Assembly: GCA_018223185.1 (NCBI GenBank) | Contig: JAAEYW010000011.1 | Location: forward strand, 43,510-107,509 | DNA: 64,000 bases | Origin: Oceanospirillales bacterium | GTDB lineage: Bacteria; Pseudomonadota; Gammaproteobacteria; Pseudomonadales; Balneatricaceae | Direction: 5' to 3' | Shown: in pieces, positions 36,916-46,485 of the stretch | Numbering within the stretch: the first letter of the stretch is position 1 | Layout: each line of letters opens with the position of its first letter | Program-made: the position numbers and the translations under genes | The notes under the pieces: generated by a model | Database searches by the model: none | What the model saw: only the letters and a program-made list of their open reading frames with translations | Told to the model about the DNA's origin: nothing

Positions 36916-38901
36916 ATGGCTACACCAAGCGATCTTATTTACGACGGACTACAACCTGGCCAGGTCATTGGTCCGGATCATCATCCGTTCAAACTGACAA
37001 GCCAGTTTCAAACTAACCGGTTTGGCCAGCTGTGGTACGCAGAGGATCTGTCCACCAGCCGCTCGGTGCCAGTCACACTGCAGATATTTGACCCTACGCT
37101 GTTAAAGCATCAGGGGTTTATCGATGCAGCACAAAAACATATCGTCCTCAGCAAGAAGTTCAAACACCCGCACCTTGCCGAATATTACGGCATGTTCCGG
37201 CATAAAGGCATACTACTGTTCTTTTCCATTGAACTGATGGACGGACTCACACTGGAAACACTGCTTACCAGTGGCCAGGCCAGCAAACTTAAAGACAACC
37301 AGAAAAAGGGACTGCTACAGCAGCTCGCTACAGCAATCGATACCGCCCATGCCGGCGCAGGACAACCCCATAAAGGGATCTGTCCTGCGTCGATCTTTAT
37401 CAACAAACAAGGGGGGGTCAAGCTGGCTAACTTTGCCTTCGATGAGGGGATGACAATCGCCGATGAGCTGAGCAATACCGCCTCCTCCCATCTGGCCTAT
37501 CAGGCTCCTGAATCATTTCACCCTAATCCGGTCACTGTAGAAGCGGATATTTATTCATTCGCCTGTATTGTTTATCACCTGCTAAGTGGCAAAGCCCCCT
37601 TTCAGGCCAGCGACGATGAATCAACCAGGGTACGCAAGGAACTCAAAAAACCAGCGTCACTGAATCCCGAACAATGGGATATTCTGCAGTCAGCCTTCGC
37701 GACCGATCCCGAACAACGTCCTCACCAGGCCAGCCTGCTATTCAAAGAGATAATAGAAGCCGGCGATAAAAAAGAACCCCTGCCTGAAGAGGATATCCCT
37801 GAGCCACTTCCGGAGGATTCTTTTGAACGACGCAGGCTTTGGATGTTCAGCATGCCCGACTGGGTCGTCTCCGCACTGATTTTCATTACAGGCTTTGTGC
37901 TTGGCTTCGGCATCGCCTTTTTCATCGGATGGCAAAACACCAGTGAGGTTGAGGTCGCTCTGGAGCAGACCCGCACTGAATTGCAAAAAGTTCAGCAGGA
38001 GTTTACAGGCCTGCAGCAAACGCTACAGACGGAACGTAAAATGCGATCTGTTGAAACCGACACCTTACAGACTGAACTGAAAAACAGAACCGGTGAGATT
38101 GATAAGCTGCACAAAGAGTTGATGAGCATCAAGTTTGCTGACCCTGACAAACTGACAGTGTTCACCGATCAGCTGGATGATGGATTCAAAGGCCCCCAGA
38201 TGATCATCATTCCCCGGGGCAGTTTCATCATGGGCGATCAGAAGCTGGTCGGCGATGACAACGAGCTGCCCGCTCATGAGGTGACCATCAGTCATAAGTT
38301 TGCCCTGTCACGCAATGAGGTGACCTTTAATGACTATGATTACTATGCCCGCTCCATGGGGCGTCCACTGCCCGACGATGAAGGCTGGGGCCGCGGCAAT
38401 CGTCCGGTGATCAATGTCAGCTGGAAAGACGCGAAAGCCTATGTGCAGTGGCTGGCGTTACTGACAGGTCAGCCTTATCGTCTGCCAACAGAAGCCGAGT
38501 GGGAGTATGTTGCCCGGGCAGGCACCGACACCAACTACTGGTGGGGTGACGAGCTTGAAGCGGAACGCGCCGTCTGTAGCGAGTGCGGCACGGAGTGGGA
38601 TGGCAGGAAAACAGCGCCGGTGGCATCTTTTCCACCCAATTCATGGGGCATTCATGATATGAGTGGTAATGTCGATGAATGGGTTGAGGACTGCTATCAG
38701 GACGCCTACTTCGGAGCGTCCAAAGATGGTTCAGCGATGATAGAGGGTGATTGCGAATTTCGCGTTATGCGCGGAGGATCCTGGTTCGATATCGGCCGGG
38801 TGATCCGCTCATCCAGCCGCTACCGTCACCTGCCGGATAGTAGCAAAAACAGCTGGGGATTCCGTATAGCACTCGACCTGCCCGATAAACCAACCGAGTA
38901 A
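36916..38901 (+). CDS. Membrane pseudokinase fused to SUMF1/formylglycine-enzyme-like domain
   Basis: The 661-residue protein has a eukaryotic-type kinase fold (about 25-285), one membrane helix (315-338), a coiled coil (345-405) and a SUMF1/FGE-like domain (425-655). The kinase is degenerate: the ATP lysine position reads Gln56 (VTLQIF), the HRD motif is HKG (152-154) and the DFG motif is NFA (172-174), while the APE motif survives as QAPES. Catalysis is therefore unlikely. The SUMF1 part has IPRGSFIMG, RLPTEAEWEYVARAG, GNVDEWVEDC and MRGGSW, but the segment after GGSW (FDIGRVIRSSSRYR) lacks the paired cysteines of true formylglycine enzymes. It likely works as a signalling scaffold with the C-terminus in the periplasm. 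DUF4139 follows immediately. Confidence 0.88.
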   Translation: MATPSDLIYDGLQPGQVIGPDHHPFKLTSQFQTNRFGQLWYAEDLSTSRSVPVTLQIFDPTLLKHQGFIDAAQKHIVLSKKFKHPHLAEYYGMFRHKGILLFFSIELMDGLTLETLLTSGQASKLKDNQKKGLLQQLATAIDTAHAGAGQPHKGICPASIFINKQGGVKLANFAFDEGMTIADELSNTASSHLAYQAPESFHPNPVTVEADIYSFACIVYHLLSGKAPFQASDDESTRVRKELKKPASLNPEQWDILQSAFATDPEQRPHQASLLFKEIIEAGDKKEPLPEEDIPEPLPEDSFERRRLWMFSMPDWVVSALIFITGFVLGFGIAFFIGWQNTSEVEVALEQTRTELQKVQQEFTGLQQTLQTERKMRSVETDTLQTELKNRTGEIDKLHKELMSIKFADPDKLTVFTDQLDDGFKGPQMIIIPRGSFIMGDQKLVGDDNELPAHEVTISHKFALSRNEVTFNDYDYYARSMGRPLPDDEGWGRGNRPVINVSWKDAKAYVQWLALLTGQPYRLPTEAEWEYVARAGTDTNYWWGDELEAERAVCSECGTEWDGRKTAPVASFPPNSWGIHDMSGNVDEWVEDCYQDAYFGASKDGSAMIEGDCEFRVMRGGSWFDIGRVIRSSSRYRHLPDSSKNSWGFRIALDLPDKPTE

Positions 38902-38906
38902 CAGTG

Positions 38907-40331
38907 ATGTTTAAACTCCAGACCTCTGTCCGTCTTTCAGCAATAATGCCCGCACTGATTTTAACTGCGCTGGCCAGTACCCCGCTTCTCGCCACCCCAC
39001 TGACCGTCGATTCTGAGAAACAAAAGGATTTGAGCATTACCCTTTATAATCAGAATCTTGGACTGGTAAGAGATATCCGCAGCCTGCCCCGCATCAATCA
39101 GGGACAAACCCTCTATATACGGGATGTCAGCCATCAGATTATGAGCCAGACTCTGCAGGTAGAAAATGCCGGTAAAATTCTCGAGCAGAACTTCAACAAC
39201 AACCTGATCTCAGTGTATGCCCTGCTTAACGCCTATACCGGAAAGACAGTGCAACTGGCACGCTTTAACAGCGTCAGTGGCAGTGAAACAATATCCGATG
39301 CAGTGTTACTCAGTTCTGATGGCAAGCAGGCGCTGGTTGAGCACCAGGGGCGGATCGAGACAATACCGGTCAACCAGCAGGGCTGGCGCTTTATCTTTCC
39401 GTCATTACCGGAAGGTATGCAGGCACGACCCAGTCTGGAGATCCGCTCTGCGGGCACCTCACAATCCAGCGATGCAGTGCTGACCTACCTGACCTCAGGT
39501 CTCAGCTGGCAGATGGATTATGCCCTGGTGCTGAACCCTGAAGGAGATCAGCTTAAGCTCGATGGACTGGCAACTCTTGTTAACAATACCGGAGTGGACT
39601 TCAAAAATAGTAAAGTGCTGCTGATGGCCGGTCAGGTAAACCAGCCACCCACCCCTGTAGTGCGCCAGAAAACAGTGATGCTGATGGCCGAATCGATGGC
39701 TGATAATGGCTCACCTCAGGCGTTTCAGGATTACCAGTTGTATAAACTGCCCCAGCGAGCGAGCCTGCTCAACGGACAGACCAAACAGGTCAGCCTGATC
39801 AGTGCCGATAAAGTAGCGGCAGAGAAAAGTTATCATTATGCGTTTCAGGTATATCCATCTCTGGATCATCAGACCTATGATCAGAAGCCGGACATCAGGA
39901 TCAGTTTCATCAACGGTCAAAACGAGGGACTGGGGTTCCCGCTACCCGCCGGCACCGCCAGAGTGTTCAGTCCTGACTCCGAGGGGCTCAGGCACTTTAT
40001 TGGCAGCGCCAGTATTCAGAACAGCAGTAAGGATCAAAAAGTTAACCTGCCGGTAGGCAAAGCATTCGATCTGACTATAAAACAGCAACAGACTCTGTTT
40101 GAGAAAAATTACGATAGCATCCTGAGCGGTTATGAACTGCAACTGAGCAACAGCGGCGACCAGGTAAAACAGATTGAGATCACTGCTAATTTTCATCAGG
40201 ACTGGAAAGTGACCGAAAGCAATCAGCCATATACCCGGATAAACGCCAGCCAGCTGCGCTGGACAATCAGTGTCCCTACAGAAGGCACTACCCGGTTGAA
40301 ATTTAAAACCGAACTTAAAAACCGAACTTAA
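38907..40331 (+). CDS. Secreted DUF4139 domain protein
   Basis: The 474-residue protein begins with a Sec signal peptide (hydrophobic stretch ending ASTPLLATPL) and continues with a predominantly beta-sheet body matching DUF4139: ITLYNQNLGLVRDIRSL near the N-terminus, SSDAVLTYLTSGLSWQMDYALVL centrally and LGFPLPAGTARVF late. The track start is GTG 38904; the ATG two codons on the same site is preferred. It starts 5 bases after the pseudokinase stop, so both are very probably one operon. Function unknown; the periplasmic location would let it meet the SUMF1-like domain. Confidence 0.85.
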   Translation: MFKLQTSVRLSAIMPALILTALASTPLLATPLTVDSEKQKDLSITLYNQNLGLVRDIRSLPRINQGQTLYIRDVSHQIMSQTLQVENAGKILEQNFNNNLISVYALLNAYTGKTVQLARFNSVSGSETISDAVLLSSDGKQALVEHQGRIETIPVNQQGWRFIFPSLPEGMQARPSLEIRSAGTSQSSDAVLTYLTSGLSWQMDYALVLNPEGDQLKLDGLATLVNNTGVDFKNSKVLLMAGQVNQPPTPVVRQKTVMLMAESMADNGSPQAFQDYQLYKLPQRASLLNGQTKQVSLISADKVAAEKSYHYAFQVYPSLDHQTYDQKPDIRISFINGQNEGLGFPLPAGTARVFSPDSEGLRHFIGSASIQNSSKDQKVNLPVGKAFDLTIKQQQTLFEKNYDSILSGYELQLSNSGDQVKQIEITANFHQDWKVTESNQPYTRINASQLRWTISVPTEGTTRLKFKTELKNRT

Positions 40332-40365
40332 AAATCTGTTAAAGAAAAACTAACCTTATTCTGTG

Positions 40366-40390
40366 CCCCGGCAAACCGTGCCGGGGTTTT
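40366..40390 (+). terminator. Terminator after the DUF4139 gene
   Basis: CCCCGGC-AAACCGT-GCCGGGG followed by TTTT closes the pseudokinase-DUF4139 unit. Confidence 0.85.
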
Positions 40391-40455
40391 GCAGACTCAT
40401 TTATCAGGACAACCGCGCACCGGATAAACAACACAACGCCTCGATAACCGGCTGC

Positions 40456-40929
40456 TTAATTATGGTCCGCTTCAAGCAAATCAAGCCAGTAAGCGGCATC
40501 AACGCTAGATTGTTCCTGCTCTAATTCACCTTTACTACAGATATCCACCATCCGTCTGAGCGCCAGAATATGTCCTGATTCAGCGGACTGACGGTAATAC
40601 TTAACCGCCTTTACCGGATCGGCCGGGTAATTCTGATACCCCTCTTCGAATATTTTCCCCATCTGATAAGCCGCTTTGCTATCCCCCTTATCCGCAGCCC
40701 TTTCCAGGTAGATCAGTCCCTGTATCCGGTTGTTCATTCCCTCGCCCCGAAAGTGCAGCAGGTGCCCATAAACAGACAGGGCACGGACGCTGCCATAATC
40801 AGCAGCATAGCGGAACAGCTTCATGACAAACCGGTGTTTTGCCTCAGACTTTTTCAGCAAGGGCAGATGAAAAAGCCGGAAAGCAATCCAGCCCAGCAAT
40901 GGAGCGATCAGTGTCATAAACAAACGCAT
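40456..40929 (-). CDS. Sel1-like repeat protein
   Basis: The 157-residue protein has an N-terminal hydrophobic stretch (LIAPLLGWIAFRLF) and then three Sel1/TPR-like repeats, visible as GSVRALSVYGHLLHFRGEG, GDSKAAYQMGKIFEEGYQ and GHILALRRMVDICSKGE, with the intervening AVKYYRQSAES motif. Sel1 proteins act as adaptors for protein-protein contacts. It is convergent with the DUF4139 gene and could serve the same membrane assembly, but no direct link is visible. Confidence 0.85.
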   Translation of the reverse strand: MRLFMTLIAPLLGWIAFRLFHLPLLKKSEAKHRFVMKLFRYAADYGSVRALSVYGHLLHFRGEGMNNRIQGLIYLERAADKGDSKAAYQMGKIFEEGYQNYPADPVKAVKYYRQSAESGHILALRRMVDICSKGELEQEQSSVDAAYWLDLLEADHN

Positions 40930-41275
40930 CAGAATACCTTAGCGGATAGATAATTAAACCCAACACAATATCAGAATTCCCTAATATTAAAACCGGTTAA
41001 AGCTAAGATTTAACCTGTCAGTTACCTCTGCCTGTTCTATACTCACAGCCCACAGGGCAAGCAGAGGCTTTTACAACCCTGATAAGCAGTCCGAGTCTGG
41101 CACTTGCTATAAACGAATTATTGCGCTTAAATCAGTTACAGTTTAGCTATAGAAAAACATTTTTTTATAGCTTAAAGGAATATATTTAAGCAGTAATAAA
41201 ACCTTAAGTACGGTCAGGAGTCTTTAACAGGGGGCTCTTCAACCGGTTATTTTTTAAGTCGTTACAGGTACTCAT
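40930..41275. other. Divergent leader between Sel1 gene and cysK
   Basis: AT-rich with no supported gene. It contains AGCTATA/TATAGCT inverted arms (41145-41151 and 41166-41172) about 100 bases before cysK, a possible operator or hairpin. CysB control of cysK is expected from the family; the site is not identifiable by eye. Confidence 0.45.
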
Positions 41276-42244
41276 ATGAAAACATTTGAAGATAATTCAC
41301 TGACGATCGGTGAAACCCCTCTGGTTCACCTGAACAGAATTGCACCTGGAAAGAGAATCTACGCCAAGCTGGAAAGCCGCAATCCGGCAGGCTCCGTCAA
41401 ATGCCGTATCGGGGCAAACATGATCTGGGCTGCTGAAGAGAATGGCACTCTGAAACCCGGTATGACTCTGGTTGAACCGACATCAGGTAACACCGGTATT
41501 GCTCTGGCGTTTGTGGCAGCCTCCCGCGGCTACAATCTGACCCTGACCATGCCCTCCTCTATGAGTCTGGAACGTCGTAAACTGATGAAAGCGCTGGGGG
41601 CTGAAATAGTCCTGACGGAACCTGCCAAGGGGATGAAAGGTGCGATTGAAAAAGCCCAGGAAATCGTCAACAGCGATCCTCAGAGCCACCTGATGCTGCA
41701 GCAGTTTGAAAACCCGGCCAACCCTGACATCCACGAAAAAACCACCGGCCCCGAAATCTGGAACGATACTGATGGCCAGATCGATATTCTGGTTGCCGGC
41801 GTGGGCACTGGCGGAACCATCAGTGGGGTATCCCGCTATATTAAACAGCAAAAGGGTAAAGCGATCACAACCGTAGCCGTTGAGCCGACCGCTTCTCCGG
41901 TTATCACTCAGACAGTTAACGGTGAAGAACTCACCCCTTCCCCGCACAAGATTCAGGGTATCGGGGCTGGCTTCATACCTAAAAACCTTGACCTGTCTAT
42001 CGTTGATCAGGTTGAACAGGTTTCCAATGAAGATGCTATTGAGATGGCTCGACAACTCATGCAGAAAGAAGGAATCCTGGCAGGGATCTCCTGCGGCGCA
42101 GCACTAAGCGCAGCGGTTAAAGTTGCCGAACAGCCCGAAAATGCAGACAAAGTGATCATTGTTATTCTCCCCGACTCGGGCGAGCGCTACCTCTCTACAC
42201 CTCTGTTTGAAGGGATGTTCAGCGATAATGAGTTAGTTCAGTAG
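41276..42244 (+). CDS. cysK: Cysteine synthase A (O-acetylserine sulfhydrylase)
   Basis: The 322-residue PLP enzyme makes cysteine from O-acetylserine and sulfide, the final step of the sulfate pathway encoded earlier in this window. The PLP lysine lies in [13 protein letters not shown], the substrate loop is [10 protein letters not shown], the phosphate-binding loop [11 protein letters not shown], and [13 protein letters not shown] closes the protein. The N-terminus [21 protein letters not shown] matches CysK rather than CysM. It has its own promoter region and terminator. Confidence 0.96.
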   Translation: MKTFEDNSLTIGETPLVHLNRIAPGKRIYAKLESRNPAGSVKCRIGANMIWAAEENGTLKPGMTLVEPTSGNTGIALAFVAASRGYNLTLTMPSSMSLERRKLMKALGAEIVLTEPAKGMKGAIEKAQEIVNSDPQSHLMLQQFENPANPDIHEKTTGPEIWNDTDGQIDILVAGVGTGGTISGVSRYIKQQKGKAITTVAVEPTASPVITQTVNGEELTPSPHKIQGIGAGFIPKNLDLSIVDQVEQVSNEDAIEMARQLMQKEGILAGISCGAALSAAVKVAEQPENADKVIIVILPDSGERYLSTPLFEGMFSDNELVQ

Positions 42245-42262
42245 TTGTACCAGGCTGAAATG

Positions 42263-42289
42263 AAAAAACCGGGCCTGGCCCGGTTTTTT
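42263..42289. terminator. Bidirectional terminator after cysK
   Basis: AAAAAACCGGGCC-TG-GCCCGGTTTTTT, symmetric, serves convergent cysK and the following minus-strand gene. Confidence 0.9.
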
Positions 42290-42310
42290 CTTAACTACAT
42301 AAAATGATCT

Positions 42311-42508
42311 TCAGGACACCATTCTCCGAATCTCATCATGACTGGGAAACTTTGGCAAATGGTCGACAAAAACTTTGCCATTGCTCAGTTTCTTTACGGT
42401 GTACCAGCGCGCTTTACGCTCATCGCCTTTAAAGTGGCCATCCACTTCAAAGTTTTCACCATCTACGCCCAGTACTGCAATCGTTCTTTTTATCGCCTCA
42501 TTTTGCAT
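42311..42508 (-). CDS. Conserved hypothetical protein, 65 residues
   Basis: I do not recognise the family. The product is small, soluble and basic, with a beta-like WYTVKKLSNGKVFVDHLP core and an acidic N-terminal FEVDGHFKGDER part. It ends 20 bases from the bidirectional terminator, which supports a real gene. No membrane or signal segment is present. Confidence 0.6.
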   Translation of the reverse strand: MQNEAIKRTIAVLGVDGENFEVDGHFKGDERKARWYTVKKLSNGKVFVDHLPKFPSHDEIRRMVS

Positions 42509-42697
42509 AGTCGGCTCCGCTTTCTTATCTGTGCACTCTGCTTTTTATGCGGTCCCCTGATTGCGCCTGTCTTCGCAGGCTGCAAAGTCTGGAACCGCTA
42601 CTCATGTCTCCGGAATTTTCCAATCCCTTAAGTGTAGTCTATTGAGTCCGTTTGACAAATCAGTGACGTTTTTCAGTCGATCCTGTTACACCTGAAA

Positions 42698-43621
42698 TCA
42701 GGCCAGGTTTTCCAGCCACTGTGGTGATGGTGCAAAGAAAGCCTGCCCGGTAACTGCCGTGGTAAAGTTCATCAAATGATCATGGTGGCCCGAACTATCA
42801 CCCAGAACCATGCTTTCCAGTATTTTCGTATAGGGCTCAGGGGAGCGGCAGTAAGAGGCAAACATCAGGCCTTTTTGACGCAGGTTGCCGTAGGGCATAC
42901 TGTGGCGCAAAATCTCAATTGAACGCCCCTCAGAGTCTTTCAATGAGGCCCGCCGGGTATGCGCAAAAGCGGCTTTATCGGCGCTGGCATATTCACGATT
43001 ATCCTTTTTGGTCCGGCCAAGAATATCTTCCTGCTGTTTAACCGTAATCTGATTCCAGGCATTCAGATCATGCTCGTAGCGCTGGAGGTGTATATAACTG
43101 CCACCGCTAAAAGCGGGATCTTCATCCCCCACCAGCGCAACCTCTGCCCGATGCTCACCTTCAGGGTTTTCCGTACCATCGACAAAGCCGGTCAGATCTC
43201 TGCTGTCGAGATAGCGAAAGCCATGAATCTCTTCTGCCAGGGTAACATCATCACCCAGCTTTTCGGTTAACAGCACACTGGCTTCGTAGTTGAGATCATG
43301 TCGTCCGGAACGGATATGCAACAACAGATCAACCGGGGTGTGTGGCATTTTTATATCCCCGTTGCTCAAAGCGGGAAAAGCAGTGAGTTGTGCAGGCCTC
43401 TGATCCGGACTAAGCTGATCCCAGTATTCGCTGCCAATGGCAATGGTGATGTGCATATCGACATCAGGATATTGCTGTCTGAACTTCAGCTCAGTGGCGG
43501 GAATCTCGGCGAGAACCCGGCGCAGCCTGCCACTGGCCTCGCGTAAGCGGACAATATTCAGGGTAATAAACAGGGCATCAGCGTTAGCTTCGGCAATAAC
43601 ACCTGACTGAAAACGGGTCAT
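42698..43621 (-). CDS. Dyp-type peroxidase
   Basis: The 307-residue heme peroxidase has the hallmark GXXDG motif as GFVDGTENP and the later block ILRHSMPYGNLRQKGLMF near the heme. The track ORF starts at 43774, but the ATG at 43621 (MTRFQSGVI) fits the family N-terminus. There is no Tat signal and no encapsulin-targeting tail or adjacent encapsulin gene, so it is probably a free cytoplasmic enzyme of the P/B type (YfeX-like). Substrate unknown; dyes and porphyrins are typical in vitro. Confidence 0.93.
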   Translation of the reverse strand: MTRFQSGVIAEANADALFITLNIVRLREASGRLRRVLAEIPATELKFRQQYPDVDMHITIAIGSEYWDQLSPDQRPAQLTAFPALSNGDIKMPHTPVDLLLHIRSGRHDLNYEASVLLTEKLGDDVTLAEEIHGFRYLDSRDLTGFVDGTENPEGEHRAEVALVGDEDPAFSGGSYIHLQRYEHDLNAWNQITVKQQEDILGRTKKDNREYASADKAAFAHTRRASLKDSEGRSIEILRHSMPYGNLRQKGLMFASYCRSPEPYTKILESMVLGDSSGHHDHLMNFTTAVTGQAFFAPSPQWLENLA

Positions 43622-43752
43622 AGCGCACTCCATATTGTGTAAAATCCTGTGCAGTAGATAAGTCGGGCAACGGCAATAAAGCTTAACGCGTATAACGACC
43701 GGATTAAACTCGTGCTTTAAGGTTTTCTGACACGATAAGAGGCGGAGTGGCG

Positions 43753-44133
43753 CTAACGGTATAAAACCTCGCAACCATATTTCAGTTCCAGCGGCAGTCG
43801 CTCTTTACGGGTCATCCCTTTTACCACCAGTCCATAAGACCGGTCGATCATCCTCTCTAACTCACCTGCGGGTATACTCCCATCGAGTACAACCGTATTC
43901 CAGTGACGCTTATTCATATGGTATCCAGGCAGAACGGCACTGAATATATCCCGCAACATCTGCGCTTCTGCAGGATCACACTTAAGATTCATTTTCGCTA
44001 TATCATTTTCAACAGAGAGTGTTGCGAACATCTTTTTGCGCACTTTCATAACAGCGATATGGGGATAAAACGGAAAATCTTCCCAGGCTTCCGGACGGCT
44101 GAGCATATAGGTACGGGCGGTCTGGTAATCCAT
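43753..44133 (-). CDS. MmcQ/YjbR family DNA-binding protein
   Basis: The 126-residue protein matches the MmcQ/YjbR family: WEDFPFYPHIAVMKVRKKMFATL, LKCDPAEAQML and PGYHMNKRHWNTVVLDG. The fold resembles the double-wing DNA-binding motif, though the biological role is unproven. It follows sseA by 20 bases on the same strand and is likely cotranscribed with it. Confidence 0.92.
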   Translation of the reverse strand: MDYQTARTYMLSRPEAWEDFPFYPHIAVMKVRKKMFATLSVENDIAKMNLKCDPAEAQMLRDIFSAVLPGYHMNKRHWNTVVLDGSIPAGELERMIDRSYGLVVKGMTRKERLPLELKYGCEVLYR

Positions 44134-44153
44134 AAAAATCAGTATCTGATCGC

Positions 44154-44999
44154 TTATTCGCCAGTGGCTACCGGCCGCTGCGGATCACGGATCCACTCGC
44201 TCCAGGAACCCGGATAGACTTTAGAGCCTTGCAGCCCGGCATGTTCCATCGATAACATATTGTGGCAAGCGGTGACGCCGGAACCGCAATAGTGAGCAAC
44301 CTGCTGTGGCTGATAATCACCGAGTAAGCTGAGCCACTCCTGTTGTAACACCTCAGCGGGTTTAAACAACCCATCGGCGGTCAGATTTAACTGTAAAGGT
44401 CGATTCACGGCACCCGGAATATGTCCTGCTATCGGATCAATCGGCTCCTGCTCGCCACGAAAGCGTTCAGGGGTACGGGCATCGACAAGCAAACCGACTG
44501 CGGGAAAAGCGGCAACCTGCTCAAGAGGAAGCAGCATCATCGAGTCCGCCTCACCGGTCAAACTACCAGGCTGCGGTTGGGGCAACTGATCACTCACATT
44601 CAGCCCCGCAGCGATCCAGGCAGGATAGCCACCATCCAGAACCGCCACAGCCTCATGACCCAACAGGCGGAACAGCCACCAGGCGCGTGACGCCATGGCG
44701 CCCCCGCAATCGTCATAAACCACCACCTGAGTCGCATGACTCACGCCCTTTAAACGGAAAGTTTCTATAAGCTGATCAAAAACCGGTAACGGATGACGAC
44801 CACTCTGAGGCGTTATCGGAGATGAAAGGTCATGATCGAGATTGAGATAGCCCGCTCCCGGAATGTGCCCTTCCCGATAAATCCCCGGTCCCTGTTCAAC
44901 TGACGTCAGGTAGAAACGACAGTCCAGTACGACCACTGCTGATTCATCGGCCTTTAGCAACGAGTCCAGTTCTGTAACTGAAATCAGAGTTGTAAACAT
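44154..44999 (-). CDS. sseA: 3-mercaptopyruvate sulfurtransferase
   Basis: The 281-residue protein has two rhodanese domains; the catalytic loop in the second is CGSGVTAC, the mercaptopyruvate sulfurtransferase type, in contrast to CRKGVT of thiosulfate sulfurtransferases. Other blocks are GHIPGAGYLNLDHDLS and DDCGGAMASRAWWLFRLLG. It transfers sulfur from 3-mercaptopyruvate to thiols or cyanide in the cytoplasm. It adds to the strong sulfur metabolism content of the window. Confidence 0.93.
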   Translation of the reverse strand: MFTTLISVTELDSLLKADESAVVVLDCRFYLTSVEQGPGIYREGHIPGAGYLNLDHDLSSPITPQSGRHPLPVFDQLIETFRLKGVSHATQVVVYDDCGGAMASRAWWLFRLLGHEAVAVLDGGYPAWIAAGLNVSDQLPQPQPGSLTGEADSMMLLPLEQVAAFPAVGLLVDARTPERFRGEQEPIDPIAGHIPGAVNRPLQLNLTADGLFKPAEVLQQEWLSLLGDYQPQQVAHYCGSGVTACHNMLSMEHAGLQGSKVYPGSWSEWIRDPQRPVATGE

Positions 45000-45045
45000 C
45001 TGCCGTTCTCCCTAAGTAGTTTTGTCAGAGCAAGAGCCGTCAGAA

Positions 45046-46329
45046 TTAACCTAAAAACTCAGCCAGTTCTTCGCGTAAAAGATCCAGTTCATTCTGAGCT
45101 TTCTGCTTCGCTTTTTTCTTCAGAGTCTCAACTTCACTCTCTTTCTCAGCGATCAGCTGCTGCGCTTCAGAAGACTTATCAGCGGCATTGTTAACCCGGT
45201 CGAGCATCGGCTTAAGCTGCATCAGAATCGCCCGACGACGGCCCTCTTCTGCCCGGGCAATCTGTTCAGCAGACTGCTCCTTCTCTTTTTTCTCTTCAGT
45301 CTGAACAGCGGAACTGCCCTGCCAGGTCAGAGGACGGATACCGACGGCATTGCGAATTTGTTCCAGAAAAGGAGCCGCATAGCTACGGGCTTTATCTGCT
45401 CCCTTATGCAGTTGCTGCTCAACATAAGCCAGATCATGCATCAGATGGTTATACTCTTCGCGGGGCTTAGTCAGATAGCTGTCAAGAAACTCGAATAACT
45501 CTTTCTTCGCATCTCCCCAACCAATACCGTTTTCAAACTTTGTCCGCATCTGAGCCTGCTCTGTGGCTGTAGCGAAGTTAGCATAAAGCTGGAATATCGT
45601 GCTGCTGTCCGCATCTTTTGGCTCACCCGGCTCCAGGGTATCGGTTTTGATCTGCTTAATCAGCTTATACAGCTCATCAGAAGAGCTGAACAGCGGAATA
45701 GTATTATCATAACTCTTCGACATCTTCCGGCCATCCAGCCCGGGAATCAGCTGGGTCTGTTCATCCACCTGAGCTTCGGGCAGATTAAACAGCGGACTGT
45801 AGGTATGATTAAAACGGCCGGCAATATCGCGGGCCATCTCGATATGCTGAATCTGGTCTTTACCAACAGGGATAATGTCGGCATTAAACATCAGAATATC
45901 GGCGGCCATCAGAATCGGATAGCTGAACAGCCCCATGGTGATGTCATCATCATCCTGACGTCCCGTTTCACGGTTAACATCTACAGATGCCTTGTAAGCA
46001 TGGGAACGGTTCATCAGACCTTTGGAGGTCATACAGGTGAGAATCCAGGTCAGCTCAGTAATTTCAGGCACATCAGTCTGACGGTAGAAAGTCGCCTTAT
46101 CGGTATCCAGCCCCAGTGCCAGCCAGGTTGCCGCAATCTCGCGGGTTGAACGGGCCACCCGGTCAGGATCATGGCATTTAATCAGGGCGTGGTAATCAGC
46201 AAGAAAGAAGTAACTGTTATTATTACTGTTGAGACTTGCCTCAATCGCGGGCTTAATTGCGCCCAGATAGTTACCAATATGTGGGGTACCGGTCGTTGTA
46301 ATACCGGTCAGAACGGTCTGCTTGGTCAT
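45046..46329 (-). CDS. trpS: Tryptophanyl-tRNA synthetase with charged C-terminal extension
   Basis: The class I synthetase motifs are TPHIGN (HIGH) near the N-terminus and KMSKS mid-protein, with TSKGLMNRSHAYKA and GKDQIQHIEMARDIA between them. The catalytic body ends at about residue 340; E. coli TrpS has 334 residues, but here another 85 follow. They are Lys/Glu-rich and helical (EEKKEKEQSAEQIARAEEGRRRAILMQLK and a coiled-coil-like end). Such longer TrpS proteins are known in pseudomonads. The extension may bind tRNA or partners; unproven. Confidence 0.96.
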   Translation of the reverse strand: MTKQTVLTGITTTGTPHIGNYLGAIKPAIEASLNSNNNSYFFLADYHALIKCHDPDRVARSTREIAATWLALGLDTDKATFYRQTDVPEITELTWILTCMTSKGLMNRSHAYKASVDVNRETGRQDDDDITMGLFSYPILMAADILMFNADIIPVGKDQIQHIEMARDIAGRFNHTYSPLFNLPEAQVDEQTQLIPGLDGRKMSKSYDNTIPLFSSSDELYKLIKQIKTDTLEPGEPKDADSSTIFQLYANFATATEQAQMRTKFENGIGWGDAKKELFEFLDSYLTKPREEYNHLMHDLAYVEQQLHKGADKARSYAAPFLEQIRNAVGIRPLTWQGSSAVQTEEKKEKEQSAEQIARAEEGRRRAILMQLKPMLDRVNNAADKSSEAQQLIAEKESEVETLKKKAKQKAQNELDLLREELAEFLG

Positions 46330-46485
46330 CTGATTATCTTTTTACTGAAAGCTAACGAAAATTGCGCTCTATAATACAAGAAAAATAAGTCGCTGGCCTG
46401 CGTAATCACCGTTGAAATGACGACAAGGGTTTTTTCAGACGGTGATCAGTGGTACAAATAGCCATCTCTTATGTAAGGAATCACT

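Noticed and set aside
36916-38901. Active serine/threonine kinase of a type VI secretion PpkA type
   Set aside because: The catalytic Lys, HRD Asp and DFG Asp are all replaced, and no T6SS genes are present in the window.
41276-42244. cysM instead of cysK
   Set aside because: The N-terminus and [11 protein letters not shown] block follow CysK, and the length of 322 fits CysK better than CysM.
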